Source of the DNA: Halotia branconii CENA392
Lineage (GTDB): Bacteria; Cyanobacteriota; Cyanobacteriia; Cyanobacteriales; Nostocaceae
Direction of reading: 5' to 3'
DNA length: 64,000 nt
Assembly: GCF_029953635.1 (NCBI RefSeq)
Contig: NZ_CP124543.1
Span: forward strand, 1,901,455 to 1,965,454
Each line of letters begins with the position of its first letter. Position 1 is the first letter of the stretch. Positions 52,619 to 60,879 of this stretch are shown one piece after another. Below the pieces are notes generated by a model. It saw nothing but the letters and a program-made list of their open reading frames with translations, was not told the origin of the DNA and did not search any database. The position numbers were made by a program, and so were the translations under genes.

Positions 52619-52804
52619 GTGATGATAATTTACAAACGCGACCTCAAAAATGTTGACTGGGAAGAAATGAAAGCTACACTCAGTCAAGATAAATTCGATA
52701 ATGCCAGAACTTCCGAACAAAGGTTTGTAGTGAGGACTTTAGTCCTCAAAAAAGGGCTAAAGCCCTTACTACGAGATTATTTCACTTTTATTTATATTGC
52801 TTAA
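52619..52804 (+). pseudogene. Truncated GNAT acetyltransferase, broken by a palindromic repeat
   Basis: The frame starts MMIIYKRDLKNVDWEEMKAT and continues LSQDKFDNARTSEQ, which resembles, from memory, the N-terminus of a GNAT family usually starting 'MIIYKxDLxxVxWEEMKATL...DNxRTPEQ'. At about 52728 the coding text changes to VVRTLVLKKGLKPLLRDYF, which lies over a palindromic repeat (52728-52772), and the frame then ends. The acetyl-CoA motif and the rest of the enzyme are absent. Confidence 0.55.
52728..52772. repeat. Palindromic repeat inside the GNAT relic
   Basis: GTAGTGAGGACTTTAGTCCT faces GGGCTAAAGCCCTTACTAC; the arms pair as GTAGT(G/A)AGG(A/G)CTTTAG. Related sequence (GTAGTCAGGACTTTAG) is seen at 56324, so it is a dispersed family. 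Confidence 0.75.
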
Positions 52805-52881
52805 TGTAATTTGATTTATTCCCACCAGTTTACTTAGCTTTTTTGGAGATAGTTTCAGCGTCCCAAGTTTTTTAGTATACA

Positions 52882-52913
52882 GAAAAAAAGAGTAAGCGGT
52901 GAGTTCGCTTACT
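52882..52913 (-). terminator. Intrinsic terminator of the HCP gene
   Basis: On the minus strand, AGTAAGCG (complement of 52906-52913) and CGCTTACT (complement of 52891-52898) form an 8-bp stem with a 7-nt loop, followed by CTTTTTTT (complement of 52883-52890). It starts 43 bp after the HCP stop. This is a textbook arrangement. Confidence 0.85.
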
Positions 52914-52955
52914 TAATCTGTCAATATTCCCTTTTTAATTTAGAGCTTTTACAGA

Positions 52956-53486
52956 TTAAAGACTTGGGGTTTTGCCAGTTTGTGCTTGCGTTTCAATTGG
53001 CTTGACATCACTATAACCCATTTCACCAGCGATCGCCCGCAACACTGAAATTTGCCCTTCAAAATCTAATCCTTCTACTTGGGAAAGTAGCTCATTACTT
53101 GCACCAGTAGAGTTGTAATTGCTTGGCATATCAACTACTGTATCTCCCATAGCTACTGCCCAGGCATACCAAACTAACAGTTGATTGTTTTCTTTTAAAG
53201 CCCCATAGGCACGAGAATATTCTGTGTCTTTGCAGTTAACTATGTCGCGCATAATCTCTAGTTGTTGATCATCGGACAATTGTAAATAATCTCCTAACAG
53301 CAGCGGTGCTAATTCGGGATCAGCAGCAGTAGGGGCTGCTGGAGTGATCGAATCACCCATTTTTTCATAAACAAAGTATAGCCAAGCTAGTTTAGCATCG
53401 GTATCTAAAGCATTAAATGCTTGTACCGCCTTTTGAGTTTCGTTACTTTGGGCTTGAGAAACTGTTTTTTTAGAACTGGCAGTCAT
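52956..53486 (-). CDS. Helical carotenoid protein (OCP N-terminal domain homologue)
   Basis: 176 aa, all-helical carotenoid-binding protein homologous to the N-terminal domain of the orange carotenoid protein. Visible family text: AVQAFNALDTDAKLAWLYFVYEKMGDSITPAAP, LLLGDYLQLSDDQQLEIMRDIVNC, YGALKENNQLLVWYAWAVAMGDTVVDMP and GLDFEGQISVLRAIAGEMGY. The C-terminal NTF2-like domain is missing, as expected for HCPs. HCPs quench singlet oxygen or phycobilisome energy depending on clade; which clade this is cannot be fixed by eye. A C-terminal-domain homologue lies 2.4 kb away (55867-56316), making a possible modular OCP. Confidence 0.92.
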   Translation of the reverse strand: MTASSKKTVSQAQSNETQKAVQAFNALDTDAKLAWLYFVYEKMGDSITPAAPTAADPELAPLLLGDYLQLSDDQQLEIMRDIVNCKDTEYSRAYGALKENNQLLVWYAWAVAMGDTVVDMPSNYNSTGASNELLSQVEGLDFEGQISVLRAIAGEMGYSDVKPIETQAQTGKTPSL

Positions 53487-53705
53487 AATTTATTTCTACA
53501 GCAATTTTATAGTACAGATTAACAGGTAACAAAATTTCATAATTAGGATCTACTTCCAAGGGAAGGAGTTTTATTAATTAAGTATTTATACTTTTATCTA
53601 TCTTTTAGGAGAGGACAATATCTTTCTTTGGATACCAAGGTCTTAGTATAAAACTTGTTAGAATCATCGCGGCATCTGAAAAAATTACTCAAGGTATTTT
53701 AAGCT

Positions 53706-54089
53706 ATGGCTGATAAAAAAGATGAAATAAAACCTAATGTCAATGAAGCTCCTACCCAAGATGCACAGTTAGCAGCTGAAAATATGGCTAGTGGTAAAGA
53801 GCAAACACCAAACGTTAATTTGGATGCTGATTATGCAGCAGCACAAAAGTTTAGTGTCAGCGAAATTGATCAAACAGGCGAAGGTGCAGCAGCAGCTAAA
53901 GCAGCAACAGCACCTAAACGTGAAGTTTCTCCATCAAAAGAAACCACTACTGAAGCCAAGGCTACTGGTAATCCCAAAGATTATGCAGAAATGGCAAATG
54001 AAGTCGGTAATTTAAATGCAGAAAGTGCAACTGATGTCAATGATGACTTAGTGAAAAAAGCTTTAGAAAAAGGTGAAAGAAAAAAGTAA
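53706..54089 (+). CDS. Acidic, Ala-rich disordered hypothetical protein
   Basis: A 127-aa hydrophilic protein (MADKKDEIKPNVNEAPTQDA, then repeated Ala/Lys/Glu/Thr text, ending ALEKGERKK). No hydrophobic core, cysteines or known domain are visible, so it is probably disordered. It is divergent from HCP. The 219-bp gap could share regulation. A bidirectional hairpin follows the stop. Function unknown. Confidence 0.6.
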   Translation: MADKKDEIKPNVNEAPTQDAQLAAENMASGKEQTPNVNLDADYAAAQKFSVSEIDQTGEGAAAAKAATAPKREVSPSKETTTEAKATGNPKDYAEMANEVGNLNAESATDVNDDLVKKALEKGERKK

Positions 54090-54100
54090 CTTTGAAAAAA

Positions 54101-54135
54101 AATCAATAGCCAAAACCCTATTTTGACTATTGATT
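54101..54135. terminator. Bidirectional terminator between the disordered protein and the HAD gene
   Basis: AATCAATAG-CAAAA (54101-54115) pairs with TTTTG-CTATTGATT (54121-54135), with an A-run on the left that serves as a U-run for the minus strand. It ends three bases before the HAD stop codon, so it probably serves both convergent genes. Confidence 0.75.
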
Positions 54136-54137
54136 CG

Positions 54138-54773
54138 TCAAGTACTTTTAATAACTTCTAGTAACTCATTTGGTTGATGAATTAAAAAGTCTGGATTTTG
54201 CTGAGCTAGGACTTTGTGAGAATTGAATCCCCAAGTTACAGCAATAACCTTAACATTAGCTTTTCTAGATGCTTCTATATCTCTAGTTTCATCTCCTACA
54301 TAAATGACTGCTTGAGGTTTGAGTTGCTTTTGCCTTAACACATTATTAATAATTGTTGTTTTGCCAAAAATTGTGACTCCTGAGTAAATAAAATCAAAGA
54401 GATTTTCCAATTCATTGTTTTTGAGAAAAGCTGTAACGTTTTCTTTAGAATTAGAGGTAATAATACCTAGTTTATAACCATGATTTTGGAGATCAATTAA
54501 GGCTTCTTGGATTCCAGGAATAGGTTTAAATTCCTGGATTTTGTTTTTTAATTCTCCTTTAACTTTTTTCAGCAGAAAAGGTATCTTAAATAGAGAAATA
54601 CCCGAATATTTAATAATCTCTCTAGAAGTTAAATTTCTGAGAAGAGCTAGTTCCTGTGGGGTAATTTGTACATAACCAAACTCTATTGCTAATCGATTGG
54701 CAATACTTACGAGAGCATCTACTGTATCTGCAATCGTGCCATCAAAATCAAAAATAATTACTTTCTGGGTCAT
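54138..54773 (-). CDS. HAD-family phosphatase (phosphoglycolate-phosphatase-like)
   Basis: About 211 aa. HAD motif I is IIFDFDGTIADT; motif II is in LGIITSNSKENV; motif III Lys and motif IV IYVGDETRDIEASRKANVKVIAVTWGFN are present. The cap is the small helical type seen in phosphoglycolate phosphatases and beta-phosphoglucomutases. The start MTQKVIIFDFDG at 54773 is preceded by GAGAG and overlaps the 3' end of queG by 26 bp, so the two are probably co-translated. Substrate is not certain. Confidence 0.88.
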   Translation of the reverse strand: MTQKVIIFDFDGTIADTVDALVSIANRLAIEFGYVQITPQELALLRNLTSREIIKYSGISLFKIPFLLKKVKGELKNKIQEFKPIPGIQEALIDLQNHGYKLGIITSNSKENVTAFLKNNELENLFDFIYSGVTIFGKTTIINNVLRQKQLKPQAVIYVGDETRDIEASRKANVKVIAVTWGFNSHKVLAQQNPDFLIHQPNELLEVIKST

Positions 54774-55725
54774 TCTCTCGCCTGGATGCATCAAGACTAG
54801 CACGGGCATTTCTTCGTAACATTTCTGGCTTAATTCGCCGCAACGCTGATGCCGGAAATCGTTTATTCCACTCCTTATGTGAGATTTGGGCTAATTCTAT
54901 CAGTTCAGGCGCAAGATTCCCAGGATAAGGTTGAAAATCTTCCACATCAGTTGTGTTAGCAAAGCGCTGATTCCAAGGACAAACATCTTGGCAAATATCG
55001 CAACCAGCAACCCAGCCTTGCAAATGAGATGTAATGTTTTTTGGCAAATTTTCTGCTCGGTTTTCAATTGTATGATAGGCGATGCAGCGATTAGCGTCTA
55101 CTACAAACGGCTGGGTAATCGCATTTGTAGGACAAGCTTCCAGACAACGAGTACAGCTACCGCAGTGTTGTGTATGTGGGCGATCGCTCTCTAATTCTAG
55201 ATTTGTCAATACCTCTCCCAAAAATACCCAAGAGCCGTACTCGCGTGTAATTATATTACCATTTTTAGCAATCCAACCAATGCCAGCTCGTTGTGCCCAG
55301 ACTTTATCTTGGACTGGGCCTGTGTCTGCATAAAATCTAGCTTGGATACCTGCATCTAATGATTCTAGCCAAGTACTCAACGCCTTGAGTTTTTTGTGCA
55401 TTACTTTGTGATAATCTCTACCCCAAGCATAACGAGAGATTTTGGCATATTCTTCGCCTTCAGGACGTTGATGTGGTGTGTAGTAATTCAGGGCAACACA
55501 CACTAGCGATCGCGCCTCTGGCATAATTAAGCTTATATCTTGACGCTTGGGATTATTCATCCATTCCATATCAGCGTTATAACCCAGCTTTATCCATGCT
55601 TGCAACCTTTGTGTGTCTGTATTGATGTTTTGTACGGAAGTAATTCCTACTTTGTGGAATCCCAACTCTTGGGCTTTTTTTTTAACTACACTGCTATTTG
55701 TTATGGAACATTGAGATTTGCTCAT
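54748..55725 (-). CDS. queG: Epoxyqueuosine reductase
   Basis: A 325-aa cobalamin and Fe-S enzyme that reduces epoxyqueuosine to queuosine in tRNA. Two ferredoxin-type clusters are visible: CGSCTRCLEACPTNAI and CDICQDVCPWNQRF. The N-terminal part has KVGITSVQNINTDTQRLQAWI and the MIMPEARSLVCVALNYYTPH type text SLIMPEARSLVCVALNYY; the catalytic Asp region is FYADTGPVQDKVWAQRAGIGWIAKNGNII. The length is normal for the single-domain form. It is followed by the overlapping HAD gene. Confidence 0.95.
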   Translation of the reverse strand: MSKSQCSITNSSVVKKKAQELGFHKVGITSVQNINTDTQRLQAWIKLGYNADMEWMNNPKRQDISLIMPEARSLVCVALNYYTPHQRPEGEEYAKISRYAWGRDYHKVMHKKLKALSTWLESLDAGIQARFYADTGPVQDKVWAQRAGIGWIAKNGNIITREYGSWVFLGEVLTNLELESDRPHTQHCGSCTRCLEACPTNAITQPFVVDANRCIAYHTIENRAENLPKNITSHLQGWVAGCDICQDVCPWNQRFANTTDVEDFQPYPGNLAPELIELAQISHKEWNKRFPASALRRIKPEMLRRNARASLDASRRENDPESNYF

Positions 55726-55866
55726 GAATTAATCAAATATCATACTTATTGCATCTTTGGATCGGCAGATTTTTGACCATCATGACAATCTACCCCACTA
55801 GCAGCTTACTTTATATCTATTTTTGTATTCAAATTGATATTTAGCTAGCTTAATCCAGGTAATTTT

Positions 55867-56316
55867 ATGAATACTGCTGAATCTTTGTCTACAAGTGACA
55901 AAAGTGTTGCGAATACAGCAAAAACAGAAATTCAAATTGAAGGAATTACAGAAGCCAGCATTTTGAGGTATTTTGAAACTTTGAATGCAGGAGAATTTGA
56001 AGAAACTGCTGCTCTATTTGCTGATGATGGAGTAATGCATCCGCCTTTTGAATCTGATATTGTAGGGTCAGATGCGATCGCTACTTATTTACATAAGGAA
56101 GCCCAAAATATTCAAGTTCATCCCCGCGAGGGAATAATCGAGAACTTAGAAAATGACCAAATAAAAATTCAGGTTACAGGTAAAGCTCAAACTTCTTGGT
56201 GTGGTGTCAACGTTTCGTGGTTATTTATCCTTAATCAACAAAGACAAATTATCTACACTCAAGTCAAACTCTTAGCTTCTCCCCAAGAGTTACTTTCCTT
56301 GCGTCCAGAAAATTAA
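55867..56316 (+). CDS. OCP C-terminal-domain homologue (CTDH), NTF2-like
   Basis: A 149-aa NTF2-fold protein homologous to the C-terminal domain of the orange carotenoid protein: ILRYFETLNAGEFEETAALFADDGVMHPPFESDIVGSDAIATYL, and later VTGKAQTSWCGVNVSWLFILN, VKLLASPQELLSLRPEN. Such proteins carry or transfer carotenoid, and in studied CTDHs a Cys mediates dimerisation; Cys112 here lies in the comparable place (SWCGV). About 25 extra N-terminal polar residues precede the fold. With the HCP at 52956 it forms a complementary pair; three genes on mixed strands lie between them. Confidence 0.9.
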   Translation: MNTAESLSTSDKSVANTAKTEIQIEGITEASILRYFETLNAGEFEETAALFADDGVMHPPFESDIVGSDAIATYLHKEAQNIQVHPREGIIENLENDQIKIQVTGKAQTSWCGVNVSWLFILNQQRQIIYTQVKLLASPQELLSLRPEN

Positions 56317-56322
56317 CAAATT

Positions 56323-56556
56323 CGTAGTCAGGACTTTAGTGCTGAGCAAATAAAAACTAAAGTTCTTACCCTACGGGTGACGCTCCTAACGTCGCTACCG
56401 CTGCGAAGATCGTTAGTCGCTCATGGGGAGCCACTGCGTTGCGGGGGTTCCCCCCGTTGAAGCAAGTGGCGTGGAAACCCCCAAGACCCTACGGGTTCAG
56501 CAGTTGCTTCAAGTCGGGAAACCCGCCCAACGCACTGCTTCACCGCGCTAACTCAC
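56323..56556. repeat. Composite palindromic repeat region
   Basis: Starts GTAGTCAGGACTTTAGTGCT (related to the palindrome at 52728) and continues with several short hairpins and the C/G-rich text GGGGGTTCCCCCCGTTG, TTCAAGTCGGGAAACCCGCC. Dispersed cyanobacterial repeat types appear joined. It lies directly after the CTDH stop and covers the space to the RsbW-like gene. Short frames over it are not genes. Confidence 0.65.
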
Positions 56557-56569
56557 TACAAACCTTCTC

Positions 56570-57004
56570 CTACAACCCAGCCTGCTGGAGTTCTGGTAAA
56601 GTGGCTTCTAACTTCAAACAGTTAGCTCCGTTAACTTGCAACTGATATTCTACTTTATCCATCAAACGATTCATAATCAGCCATCCATAACCGCCTTCTT
56701 GTTTATCTACAGGGTTTGGCGCAAAGTAAGTGGACATATCAAAGCCTTCGCCGTAGTCCCAAATCTCTAAAGCAATATCTCTATCTTTCAGTTCCAAACG
56801 CAGTAAAACTGGTAAGTTTGGCTGTTCTTTGTGGGCATGACGTACTACATTAGAGTATGCTTCCACCAAAGCTAGTCGCAAACGACTTGATTGCCGTGAC
56901 CAATCGACTGATTCTCCTAGCTGGATTTTTAAACATCCCAACAACCAGTGTTCGACGATATTTAAATAACTCAAATCACTTGGTACATTTAGCTCACTTT
57001 TCAT
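56570..57004 (-). CDS. RsbW-like ATP-binding protein (anti-sigma-factor kinase type)
   Basis: A 144-aa HATPase_c protein. ATP-binding text: LALVEAYSNVVRHAH (N-box) and IWDYGEGFD, then EGGYGWLIMNRLMDKVEY (G-box). No histidine is present, as in Ser/Thr kinases of the RsbW/SpoIIAB class. It starts three bases after the upstream SpoIIE-type phosphatase stop, in an operon. Known partner-switching modules also need a STAS protein, which is not seen in this window. Confidence 0.88.
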   Translation of the reverse strand: MKSELNVPSDLSYLNIVEHWLLGCLKIQLGESVDWSRQSSRLRLALVEAYSNVVRHAHKEQPNLPVLLRLELKDRDIALEIWDYGEGFDMSTYFAPNPVDKQEGGYGWLIMNRLMDKVEYQLQVNGANCLKLEATLPELQQAGL

Positions 57005-57007
57005 TAT

Positions 57008-58666
57008 TTATAAAACCTCTAGTGAAAGTATAGTTTGGTCGTCTTCTTGAATATGGTTATCTTCTTGGATGCGAGCTAGTAAATTATTAAGGGAAAGGGG
57101 TTTTAGCTCCTCTTGTAAAAGTTGCCAAAGACCCTCTTGGTTCAGCATAGAACGACTACCCTCGGCCTTTTCAGCTTTAAATAATTTATTTGATACTGTT
57201 GCTTCTGTAATCCCATCACTAGCTAGTAATAAAGTGTCTCCAGAAGCCAGAACTAACTTACCCGATTGTGCTTGCCATTGAGGTAAAATACCTAAGGGGA
57301 TACCACGTACTTTGAGATAATTTGGTTTTTCTACTACAGTGCTTTGATGTGACCAAAGCATAGGATAAATATGGCCGGCATTAGCGTAGACTAGCTCTTT
57401 ACTAGTAGGGGTATAACAAGCTAAAACTACGGTAATGAAGCAATTATTGCCAATTAAGTCGTTGCACAGAGCGTTGTTGAGGTTATGCATAACCACATTC
57501 GGCTCGGCTGGTGTTTCTTGAGATAATTCCCGGCGTAACACTGAAATCGCACTAGCCATAAATAAAGCAGCGGGAACACCTTTACCAGAAACATCACCTA
57601 CTGCTAACCACAAGTCGCCTTTAGGATGGACAAATACTTCAAAAAAGTCACCGCCGACTTCACGAGCTGGGTAGCAACAAGCTTGTAACTTTGCACCTTT
57701 GATCTCAGGTAAGGTTTGGCGTAATAGATTATTTTGAATTTGGCGAGCAACTTCTAATTCTGCTCTAATTTGTTCTTGTTTCTCCTGGAGGCTTTGATAG
57801 AGTTTGACTTGAGAAAGAGCTAAAGCTGCTTGTTCAGCAACACCTGTAATCAATTGGATATCTTCATTTTGCCAAGAAGCATTACGTCCCCACTGGTAAA
57901 TGGCAAGCACAGCTAACAAATGTTGCTGATAAGAAATGGGTACAATCAGTTGACTACATGGCTGATTATTGTATGTATTTTCAATCAGCTGATAATGGCG
58001 GGTTTCCAGAACTTTTTCAATTAAAAAACTAGGATCGAAGTCAATACAAGCTAAACTAGATTTAGGGTCTTGATAAGAAAATCGATCTCCTGTGAGGCGA
58101 TCGCCCTCTATTGGTCTAAGTAAACAACAAGTAGCCTCAAATGCTTGTCCCACTGTGACGGCAATCTTTTGTAGCATACTATTGTAATCTACAGACTCCC
58201 GAATTGCTGTGGTTACAGCATTAAATAAAGATTCTCGCCGCAAAGACCGACGCAGTTCTTGAGTACGTTTTTTGACGAGGCGATATGTATCAGTGGCTTG
58301 GTCGACTATTACCTTTAGTCGTTCGGGATTCCAAGGTTTGGTGATGTACTTAAAGACTTGACCAGAGTTAATTGCATCTACCAAATCTTCAACATCAGTA
58401 AAACCTGTAAGTAAAATCCGAATTGTATCGGGAAAGCGTTCTACTGTGTGACTGAGAAATTCTGTGCCATTCATTTCTGGCATTCTTTGGTCGGAGATAA
58501 TCACAGCCATCTCGCCTTCTTTGTCTAAGATTTCTAGCGCACTCAGAGCATGGTTGGCTTTATAGACTTGAAAGTCTCGTCTAAAAGTGCGATAGAGTAA
58601 ATCTAAATTGTCTGGCTCATCATCTATTACCATGAGCTTAAGTTTTTCTACCTGTGTCTCAGTCAT
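57008..58666 (-). CDS. Receiver-GAF-SpoIIE protein phosphatase
   Basis: A 552-aa response-regulator phosphatase. N-terminal receiver (about 8-125): VIDDEPDNLDLLYRTF, Asp in VIISDQRMPEMNG, LTGF and KPW. A short helical linker leads to a GAF domain (about 165-300), a coiled coil (QEKQEQIRAELEVARQIQNNLL) and a PP2C/SpoIIE domain (about 320-550): ARQIQNNLLRQTLPEI, YPAREVGGDFFEVFV, AVGDVSGKGVPAALFMA, LLASDGITEATV. It would act on a phosphorylated STAS protein under control of phosphorelay and a small-molecule or light-type GAF signal. The RsbW-like gene follows at once. Confidence 0.93.
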   Translation of the reverse strand: MTETQVEKLKLMVIDDEPDNLDLLYRTFRRDFQVYKANHALSALEILDKEGEMAVIISDQRMPEMNGTEFLSHTVERFPDTIRILLTGFTDVEDLVDAINSGQVFKYITKPWNPERLKVIVDQATDTYRLVKKRTQELRRSLRRESLFNAVTTAIRESVDYNSMLQKIAVTVGQAFEATCCLLRPIEGDRLTGDRFSYQDPKSSLACIDFDPSFLIEKVLETRHYQLIENTYNNQPCSQLIVPISYQQHLLAVLAIYQWGRNASWQNEDIQLITGVAEQAALALSQVKLYQSLQEKQEQIRAELEVARQIQNNLLRQTLPEIKGAKLQACCYPAREVGGDFFEVFVHPKGDLWLAVGDVSGKGVPAALFMASAISVLRRELSQETPAEPNVVMHNLNNALCNDLIGNNCFITVVLACYTPTSKELVYANAGHIYPMLWSHQSTVVEKPNYLKVRGIPLGILPQWQAQSGKLVLASGDTLLLASDGITEATVSNKLFKAEKAEGSRSMLNQEGLWQLLQEELKPLSLNNLLARIQEDNHIQEDDQTILSLEVL

Positions 58667-58857
58667 ATTTGACTTTAAATTTTTACATACTGGAAATTAT
58701 GAGATGAGATCTTGCAATCTGATCCCACTCTTTAATCAAGGAATAATCAAAAAGTAAAAGTAATCTTTAAAAAAAAGTTACCCAATTTAAAGGTATAACT
58801 TTACTCTTAATTTTTAACTTTACTTTACTTAAGACTTACTAAACCCCGAAATTCGCT

Positions 58858-59577
58858 TTATCCCACCAATCCAGAACGCAAAGCGCGGACTGCTGCTTGG
58901 GTACGATCATCAGCGCATAACTTATTTAAAATATTGCGGACGTGAGTTTTTACAGTTCCGACTGTAATGTAAAGGCGTTCTGCAATAACTGCATTACTAC
59001 AACCTTCGACAATCAACTGTAACACTTCCAATTCTCTTTCTGTCAGGGTATAAGAGTCAATAAACTCCTGATTTTCCCCAAAATCTGGGTTTTGAGTCTG
59101 ATTTGTCTGATCTGCAAGTACTCCTTCTGCTGATCGGGGATTTTGTTGAGCTTGTTGTAGTACAATGCGGGCGATCGCTGGATCAATCCAAGCGTTGCCA
59201 TTGTAAGTTACTCGCACTGCTTCCAGCAAATTATCAAACTTAATATCTTTCATACAGTAAGAGTCTGCACCAGCCGCAAAAGCTGCTAACACTGCTTCTT
59301 TGTGATCTCGCAGTGTTAAAATCAACACTTTTGTTGGCGAATCTTCTCCATCAGAAGTAGATTTTAATTCTTTCGTCAGTTCTATGCCATCTTTATCTGG
59401 TAAACCAATATCAATGATTGCAATATCAGGTTGTACCTTTTTTAACATTCTCAGACCTTCGGTCGCATTTGCAGCTTCTCCTACAACTTCAATTTCTTCC
59501 CTTTGTAGTAGTGCTGTCCGAATACCCACACGGGTCAGGTCATGATCTTCAATCAGAGCAATGCGAATTTTACTCAT
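58858..59577 (-). CDS. NarL/LuxR-type response regulator
   Basis: A 239-aa transcription regulator. Receiver: IALIEDHDLTRVGIRTALLQ, phospho-Asp in IAIIDIGLPDKDG, LTLRDHKEAVLAAFAAGADSYCMKDI with the conserved Lys. HTH: LTERELEVLQLIVEGCSNAVIAERLYITVGTVKTHVRNILNKL. No kinase is adjacent apart from the SpoIIE-type protein 190 bp downstream on the same strand. The target genes are unknown. Confidence 0.94.
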   Translation of the reverse strand: MSKIRIALIEDHDLTRVGIRTALLQREEIEVVGEAANATEGLRMLKKVQPDIAIIDIGLPDKDGIELTKELKSTSDGEDSPTKVLILTLRDHKEAVLAAFAAGADSYCMKDIKFDNLLEAVRVTYNGNAWIDPAIARIVLQQAQQNPRSAEGVLADQTNQTQNPDFGENQEFIDSYTLTERELEVLQLIVEGCSNAVIAERLYITVGTVKTHVRNILNKLCADDRTQAAVRALRSGLVG

Positions 59578-60102
59578 AGCCTACTTCCGCCCTTTACACT
59601 ACATTAACCGTAAAGTTGAGTTTACTCAAAAGTCTGATGTCGATGTACTTTAAAGACATGTGTATAAAAATAAATGTCAGAATGTTGTTTATTCGTGAGA
59701 GATTTCTTCTTGGTAGATGACTGTAGACCAGTACTGGTAGAAAGGAACAACGAATAATAAACAAGTGAAGTAGAGGTGTACGGACTTTTTTCAAAAATAA
59801 AATATGAGTCCAATGTGCCAGGAGACACTTAAGCATTGAGAAAAATTGGATTTATATTCCAGAGATTTGTCTAAAATCGACGATTAAGAACTATTTGCAT
59901 AGTATAAGATATTTTTATTGCTTAAAATACTCAGTATACTGTTTTAATTTAGCACCTTCGCTGACTTCAGAAAGATAAATTGCTGAGTTTTTACCTGCTA
60001 ACAAGTTAATAATTTATTGCTAAAATTTCCACAGACACCTATTAAAAAATTTGATAAACTATCGTTCGAGATTATCTGGTGTGAGAATAACTAAAATAGG
60101 CT
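59578..60102. other. 525-bp divergent intergenic region
   Basis: It separates the response regulator (minus) and the glycosyltransferase (plus) and should carry both promoters. Frames of 60-80 codons exist on the minus strand but have no coding character. No hairpin or RNA gene is clear. Confidence 0.4.
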
Positions 60103-60858
60103 ATGTCTAAACCGCTGAACGCTTTTTCGGTACTGGGAATACCAGTTCATGTCATGAGTAACTATCCAGGCTGGTTGCTAGAATGCCTGCAACACAGCAC
60201 GGGCGCTCATGTAGTAACACTCAATGCAGAAATGACGATGCAAGCAGAACGAAATACTTGCCTAGCTCAAGCAATTCAAGATGCTGAGTTAGTGATTCCA
60301 GATGGCGCAGGAGTAGTTCTGTATTTGCGGTGGCTTTTCTGGCAAAAAGTTCAACGTTGTCCGGGAATTGAATTAGCAGAAACACTGTTGCAAGAAATTG
60401 GTCAACAGCAGCCAGATACCAAGGTATTTTTTTATGGCGGAGCGCCTGGAGTAGCTGCAAAGGCCGCAGAATTTTGGCAACAGCACATTCCTACTTTGAG
60501 TATGGCAGGTACTCACTCCGGTTATCATTCCCCAGAAGAAGAAGAGCAATTAAAACAAATTCTCGCTCAATTGCAGCCGCAAGTAATTTTTGTCGGTTTG
60601 GGAGTGCCACGTCAAGAATTATGGATTGCCCAAAACCGTCATTTATGTCCTCAAGCAATTTGGATTGGTGTTGGTGGTAGTTTTGATATTTGGTCAGGGA
60701 CAAAAAATCGCGCTCCCGCTTGGTTAGGAAAAAATAATTTGGAATGGTTGTATCGGCTTTATCAAGAACCTTGGCGTTGGCGACGGATGTTAGCTTTACC
60801 GGAGTTTGCTTGGAAAGCTTTTGTTTATCGTTTGACTGTCAGGAGTGCAATTGGCTAG
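60103..60858 (+). CDS. WecG/TagA/CpsF-family glycosyltransferase
   Basis: A 251-aa family-26 glycosyltransferase that adds a sugar such as N-acetylmannosamine or mannosaminuronate to a lipid-linked acceptor. Characteristic text: HVVTLNAEMTMQAERN, LVIPDGAGVVLYLRW, CPGIELAETLLQEIG, VFFYGGAPGVAAKAAEFW, VIFVGLGVPRQELWIAQNRH, WIGVGGSFDIWSGTKNRAP, and the C-terminal NLEWLYRLYQEPWRWRRM. Likely role in envelope polysaccharide synthesis. A class D beta-lactamase starts 21 bp downstream, so the two may be co-transcribed. Confidence 0.93.
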   Translation: MSKPLNAFSVLGIPVHVMSNYPGWLLECLQHSTGAHVVTLNAEMTMQAERNTCLAQAIQDAELVIPDGAGVVLYLRWLFWQKVQRCPGIELAETLLQEIGQQQPDTKVFFYGGAPGVAAKAAEFWQQHIPTLSMAGTHSGYHSPEEEEQLKQILAQLQPQVIFVGLGVPRQELWIAQNRHLCPQAIWIGVGGSFDIWSGTKNRAPAWLGKNNLEWLYRLYQEPWRWRRMLALPEFAWKAFVYRLTVRSAIG

Positions 60859-60879
60859 CAATTGGGATGAAGGAAGCTC

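Noticed and set aside
59594..59836. Minus-strand 70-80-codon frames upstream of the response regulator
   Set aside because: No start signals, and the composition is A/T-rich noise.
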